In this document: positions 34,845 through 37,211 of the stretch, piece after piece
Numbering within the stretch: the stretch's first letter is position 1
Layout of the letters: the number at the start of each line of letters is the position of its first letter
Origin: Collinsella sp.
GTDB taxonomy: Bacteria; Actinomycetota; Coriobacteriia; Coriobacteriales; Coriobacteriaceae
Length of the DNA: 37,211 nucleotides
Reading direction: 5' to 3'
Assembly (NCBI GenBank): GCA_019414345.1
Contig: DXMF01000029.1
Coordinates: forward strand, 1-37,211
The notes under the pieces: generated by a model
Told to the model about the DNA's origin: nothing
Databases searched by the model: none
What the model saw: only the letters and a program-made list of their open reading frames with translations
Program-made: the position numbers and the translations under genes

Positions 34845-36461
34845 TTAGTCATCCGACCCTTCGTCCATGATTCCCAGATCTTCGAGCGCATCCTTTGCTG
34901 CCAGCTCCATGGCAGGACCAATCAAGTCGATAAGATCGGTCGCGATAACGCTCTTCTCACCATACTCCGTCGCCGCGGCAAAACCGGCGTAGCTGTGAAG
35001 TGCGACGGCGTACGAATACAGCAACTCCCAACGATCCATCTCGTCGCGCATGGTGGCAAGCGTGCCGGCCAAAATACCCGCGAGAACATCACCCGAACCG
35101 GCAGTTGCCAGAGAAGCCGGACCCGAAAGTGGCAGCAGCACACGCTCAACGCCACAGATAGCCGTCGTCGGCCCCTTGGCAATGACCACCAGATTGTCGG
35201 AGCCTGCAGCCCAGACAACCTTCTGCGCGGCTGCAATCGCGGTACCAAGGTCGTTCACCTCGTCACCGGCAACCAGACGCGAAAGCTCACGATAGTGCGG
35301 CGTCATAACCAACGGCTGCTCGCGACGATACATCTCGGGGTTACTATCAATACCGTCAATGGCAATCTTAGCAAGGCAGTTGAGTGCATCGGCATCCAAA
35401 ATAAGCGGTACATCAAGCTCGAGCAAGCCCGAAACCACCTGCATAGCGCCGGCAGACGTCGTCATACCGGGACCGCACAGTACGCAGCTGTACTTCTTTG
35501 CAATCTCGCACACCGTCATGCGCGCAGCGGCGCCAAAGGAGCCGCGGGAATCAGACGGAATAGCAAAGACGGGAATCGAAGGAAGTGCCATGCGAATAAG
35601 ATTAGCGCAGGCGTCAGGAGCCGCGACTGCCACGTAACCAGCACCCGCGCGAGCTGCAGACTTGGCCGCCATAATGGCAGCACCAGGATATTGCGCAGAT
35701 CCGGCGACAATAAGCACAGAGCCACGGGAATACTTATCGATATTCGTAGGAAGTGGAGCAAAGAAATCAACTAAGTCACCGGGCTCGACAATCTCGGCGG
35801 CGTGGTCGACATCATCGATGACCTCGTCAAGACGGTCGTAAAGATTGCCGCAGATCAAATCGCCAGCATACTCAGGGCCATCGGCGCTATACAAACCAAT
35901 CTTGGGCGCAATCATCGTCACCGTATGTTCGGCACGAATGCAGTCGTCATCAACAACGCCCGTCTCGGCATTCAGGCCCGAGGGGACATCAATGGATACG
36001 ACACAATCGGCGCATTCATTGACCGTAGGAATCCAGATGGAGAACGGCGCACGCAGATTCCCGTGAAAACCGGTACCAAAAATGGCATCGACAACAACAT
36101 CGGCCTTATCGATCAAAACCTCGAGTTCGTCACGCGAAGGGCCGACGCAAACGTGCACATCGCGGCCGGCAGTACGACGAGCAACATGACGTGCCAGAGC
36201 AGCAGGAATCTCATCCGGTTCAACCGGAGAAACGATATCCACGTCCACACCCTTATGGCTCAGGATATCGGCGGCAACCCAACCGTCGCCGCCATTATTA
36301 CCAAAACCGACCAGAAAGAGAACCCGATCGGGATTGAGCTTCAAGACCTCGTTGGCGGCAAACTCACCCGCTAGCTCCATAAGCTCGGCCTTCGAAGTCC
36401 CTTCGCGTTCGATGATATCCTCGAGACGAACGACTTCTTCGGTACTCAAAACCGGTTTCAT
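34845..36461 (-). CDS. nnr: bifunctional NAD(P)H-hydrate epimerase / ADP-dependent dehydratase
   Basis: A 538-residue repair enzyme that returns damaged NAD(P)HX to NAD(P)H. The N-terminal half (to about 215) is the YjeF_N epimerase with GFGNNGGDGWVAADIL. The C-terminal half is the ribokinase-like dehydratase with GSAQYPGAAIMAAKSA, CGPGMTTSAG, LDADALNCLA, MTPHYRELSRLV and the ATP/ADP loop ATAGSGDVLAGILAG. Its ATG follows the acpS stop directly, and its AGGAGC site lies within acpS. Confidence 0.95.
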   Translation of the reverse strand: MKPVLSTEEVVRLEDIIEREGTSKAELMELAGEFAANEVLKLNPDRVLFLVGFGNNGGDGWVAADILSHKGVDVDIVSPVEPDEIPAALARHVARRTAGRDVHVCVGPSRDELEVLIDKADVVVDAIFGTGFHGNLRAPFSIWIPTVNECADCVVSIDVPSGLNAETGVVDDDCIRAEHTVTMIAPKIGLYSADGPEYAGDLICGNLYDRLDEVIDDVDHAAEIVEPGDLVDFFAPLPTNIDKYSRGSVLIVAGSAQYPGAAIMAAKSAARAGAGYVAVAAPDACANLIRMALPSIPVFAIPSDSRGSFGAAARMTVCEIAKKYSCVLCGPGMTTSAGAMQVVSGLLELDVPLILDADALNCLAKIAIDGIDSNPEMYRREQPLVMTPHYRELSRLVAGDEVNDLGTAIAAAQKVVWAAGSDNLVVIAKGPTTAICGVERVLLPLSGPASLATAGSGDVLAGILAGTLATMRDEMDRWELLYSYAVALHSYAGFAAATEYGEKSVIATDLIDLIGPAMELAAKDALEDLGIMDEGSDD

Positions 36462-37001
36462 CTATGCTCCTAGCGTATCTTGCGAAGCATCGCCCAGGTG
36501 CTCCGTCAATGCTGAATTCTGCAGCTGCTCAAGCTCATCTAAAACAGAGCGAGCCTCTTTAAATGTCTGCGCTACGCGTTTCTTGGTGCTCACCTTTTCC
36601 TCTTTTGGCTTAGGCCGAGCATCTTTGGTAATCGCGATGGCATTCGCAACGGCCAAGTCTCCTGTAAGCGTAATGGAAAGAGCGACCTCAACAACACCCA
36701 GTTCTTGAGCGATCTCGAGAGCACGGCCCGAAAGCAGCGCCTTCGGTTTGCCGAGTTTATCACGCGTAACCGAAACATCCTTGCGACCCACGCCTTGACT
36801 AAAACCCGTGCCGAGAGCTTTAAGTACCGCCTCGCGCGAAGCAAAGCGGCTCGCATAGTGAGCAGCGGGACGCGATGATGCATCGCAATACGCACGCTCT
36901 TCTTCGGTAAACACACGCCGAGCAAACGACGGCGTCTTTTCAAGAATTGATTTCATGCGGGAAATCTCGACGATATCAACGCCGATACCAGCTTCAGCCA
37001 T
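36462..37001 (-). CDS. acpS: holo-[acyl-carrier-protein] synthase with C-terminal extension
   Basis: 179 residues. The first 125 or so are AcpS, which attaches 4'-phosphopantetheine from CoA to acyl carrier protein: GIGVDIVEISRM carries the Mg-binding Asp and SRFASREAVLKALGTG the Glu and Lys/Arg. The last 50 or so residues are a charged extension (KPKEEKVSTKKRVAQTF onward) that ordinary AcpS lacks; its role is unknown. The start at 37001 has GGAGGTGAAC; an in-frame ATG four codons upstream overlaps that site and is rejected. It is first in the six-gene operon running to 30178. Confidence 0.92.
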   Translation of the reverse strand: MAEAGIGVDIVEISRMKSILEKTPSFARRVFTEEERAYCDASSRPAAHYASRFASREAVLKALGTGFSQGVGRKDVSVTRDKLGKPKALLSGRALEIAQELGVVEVALSITLTGDLAVANAIAITKDARPKPKEEKVSTKKRVAQTFKEARSVLDELEQLQNSALTEHLGDASQDTLGA

Positions 37002-37110
37002 GTTCACCTCCATATCGCACAGACTAAGTTATTGTAGCCCGTTCGCAGAAGATGCGACAAACGAGGGTTATAAAACACAGCTACTATGTGAGACAAAAGC
37101 CCGTAAACGC

Positions 37111-37140
37111 AAAAAAGGGGGAGGCCGCGAGGCCTCCCCC
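37111..37140 (-). terminator. rho-independent terminator of the upstream gene
   Basis: A 10-bp GC stem GGGGGAGGCC/GGCCTCCCCC around GCGA, followed on minus by TTTTTTGCG. It separates the acpS operon from a minus-strand gene that enters from the right edge. Confidence 0.88.
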
Positions 37141-37143
37141 TTC

Positions 37144-37211
37144 TCAGTTCAAGCGTACGGCTCGGTGCCGTCCACCGGTCAGCGGCGCCCTGGCCTCCCA
37201 CGGGCTGACCC
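37144..37211 (-). CDS. C-terminal end of an unidentified gene
   Basis: One minus-strand frame enters from the right edge and reads SPWEARAPLTGGRHRAVRLN then TGA at 37144-37146. Its stop is four bases before a strong terminator stem, and third positions are GC-rich, as expected of coding sequence here. Too little remains to name it. Confidence 0.4.
   Translation of the reverse strand, partial: VSPWEARAPLTGGRHRAVRLN

Noticed and set aside
37004..37201. 65-codon minus-strand frame at the right edge
   Set aside because: It reads straight through a strong intrinsic terminator and into the acpS ribosome binding site region; another frame with a stop just before the terminator is more likely the real gene end.

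Overview
The window is a GC-rich stretch of a bacterial chromosome with compact genes, clear Shine-Dalgarno sequences and many intergenic hairpins. Gene content and gene order suggest a gut coriobacterium (Actinomycetota, Coriobacteriia), most like Collinsella. The main clues are the acpS-nnrDE-alr-udg-tsaE-tsaB/rimI/tsaD operon, Tat-type signal peptides, a CwlO-like hydrolase and an alpha-glucan utilisation locus. This assignment is inference; no rRNA is present to confirm it.

Layout. (1) 1-4713, minus strand: a sugar-phosphate SIS-domain operon (one gene cut by the window edge), two overlapping GntR/UTRA regulators, a small hypothetical protein and a LacI regulator. (2) 4954-8032: murB, an AT-rich orphan gene that appears to sit in a small insertion bounded by a partial copy of the murB 3' end, and a Tat-exported cell-wall hydrolase. 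(3) 8299-22082, carbohydrate block: galE, malQ and glgP on plus; a complete maltose-type ABC importer (solute-binding protein, two permeases, ATPase) on minus; a GntR/UTRA regulator; and a divergent PTS EIICB gene fused to a HAD phosphatase. Copies of a TTGTTTAAACAA-like palindrome lie upstream of malQ, the importer, the regulator and the PTS gene, so these look like one alpha-glucoside/maltodextrin regulon. (4) 22198-24378: polyprenyl synthase, a peptidoglycan-binding-domain protein and tRNA-Gln(UUG). (5) 24379-30177: a repeat-rich region around an unusual Toprim (JetD/DUF2220-like) protein and a CstA-family transporter whose leader resembles a ribosome-mediated attenuator. (6) 30178-37001, minus strand: an operon for ACP activation, NAD(P)HX repair, D-alanine supply, uracil repair and tRNA t6A synthesis, including a TsaB-RimI-TsaD triple fusion.

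The most unusual content is between the genes. Four copies of a hairpin element (about 6714, 25012, 29779 and 30064) share a core of exactly 69 nt with invariant single-stranded blocks. Their inner stems covary, and in three copies the outer arms are long, near-perfect inverted repeats of 33-42 bp whose sequence differs completely from copy to copy. A second array (13581-13876) holds eight half-sites containing TCTGTAACA, alternating in orientation every 40 bp (exact 80-bp period), between two convergent terminators. Other intergenic structures are a roughly 230-bp element with near-identical 29-30-nt terminal inverted repeats, REP-like hairpins and a tRNA-Ser-like 3' fragment beside tRNA-Gln.
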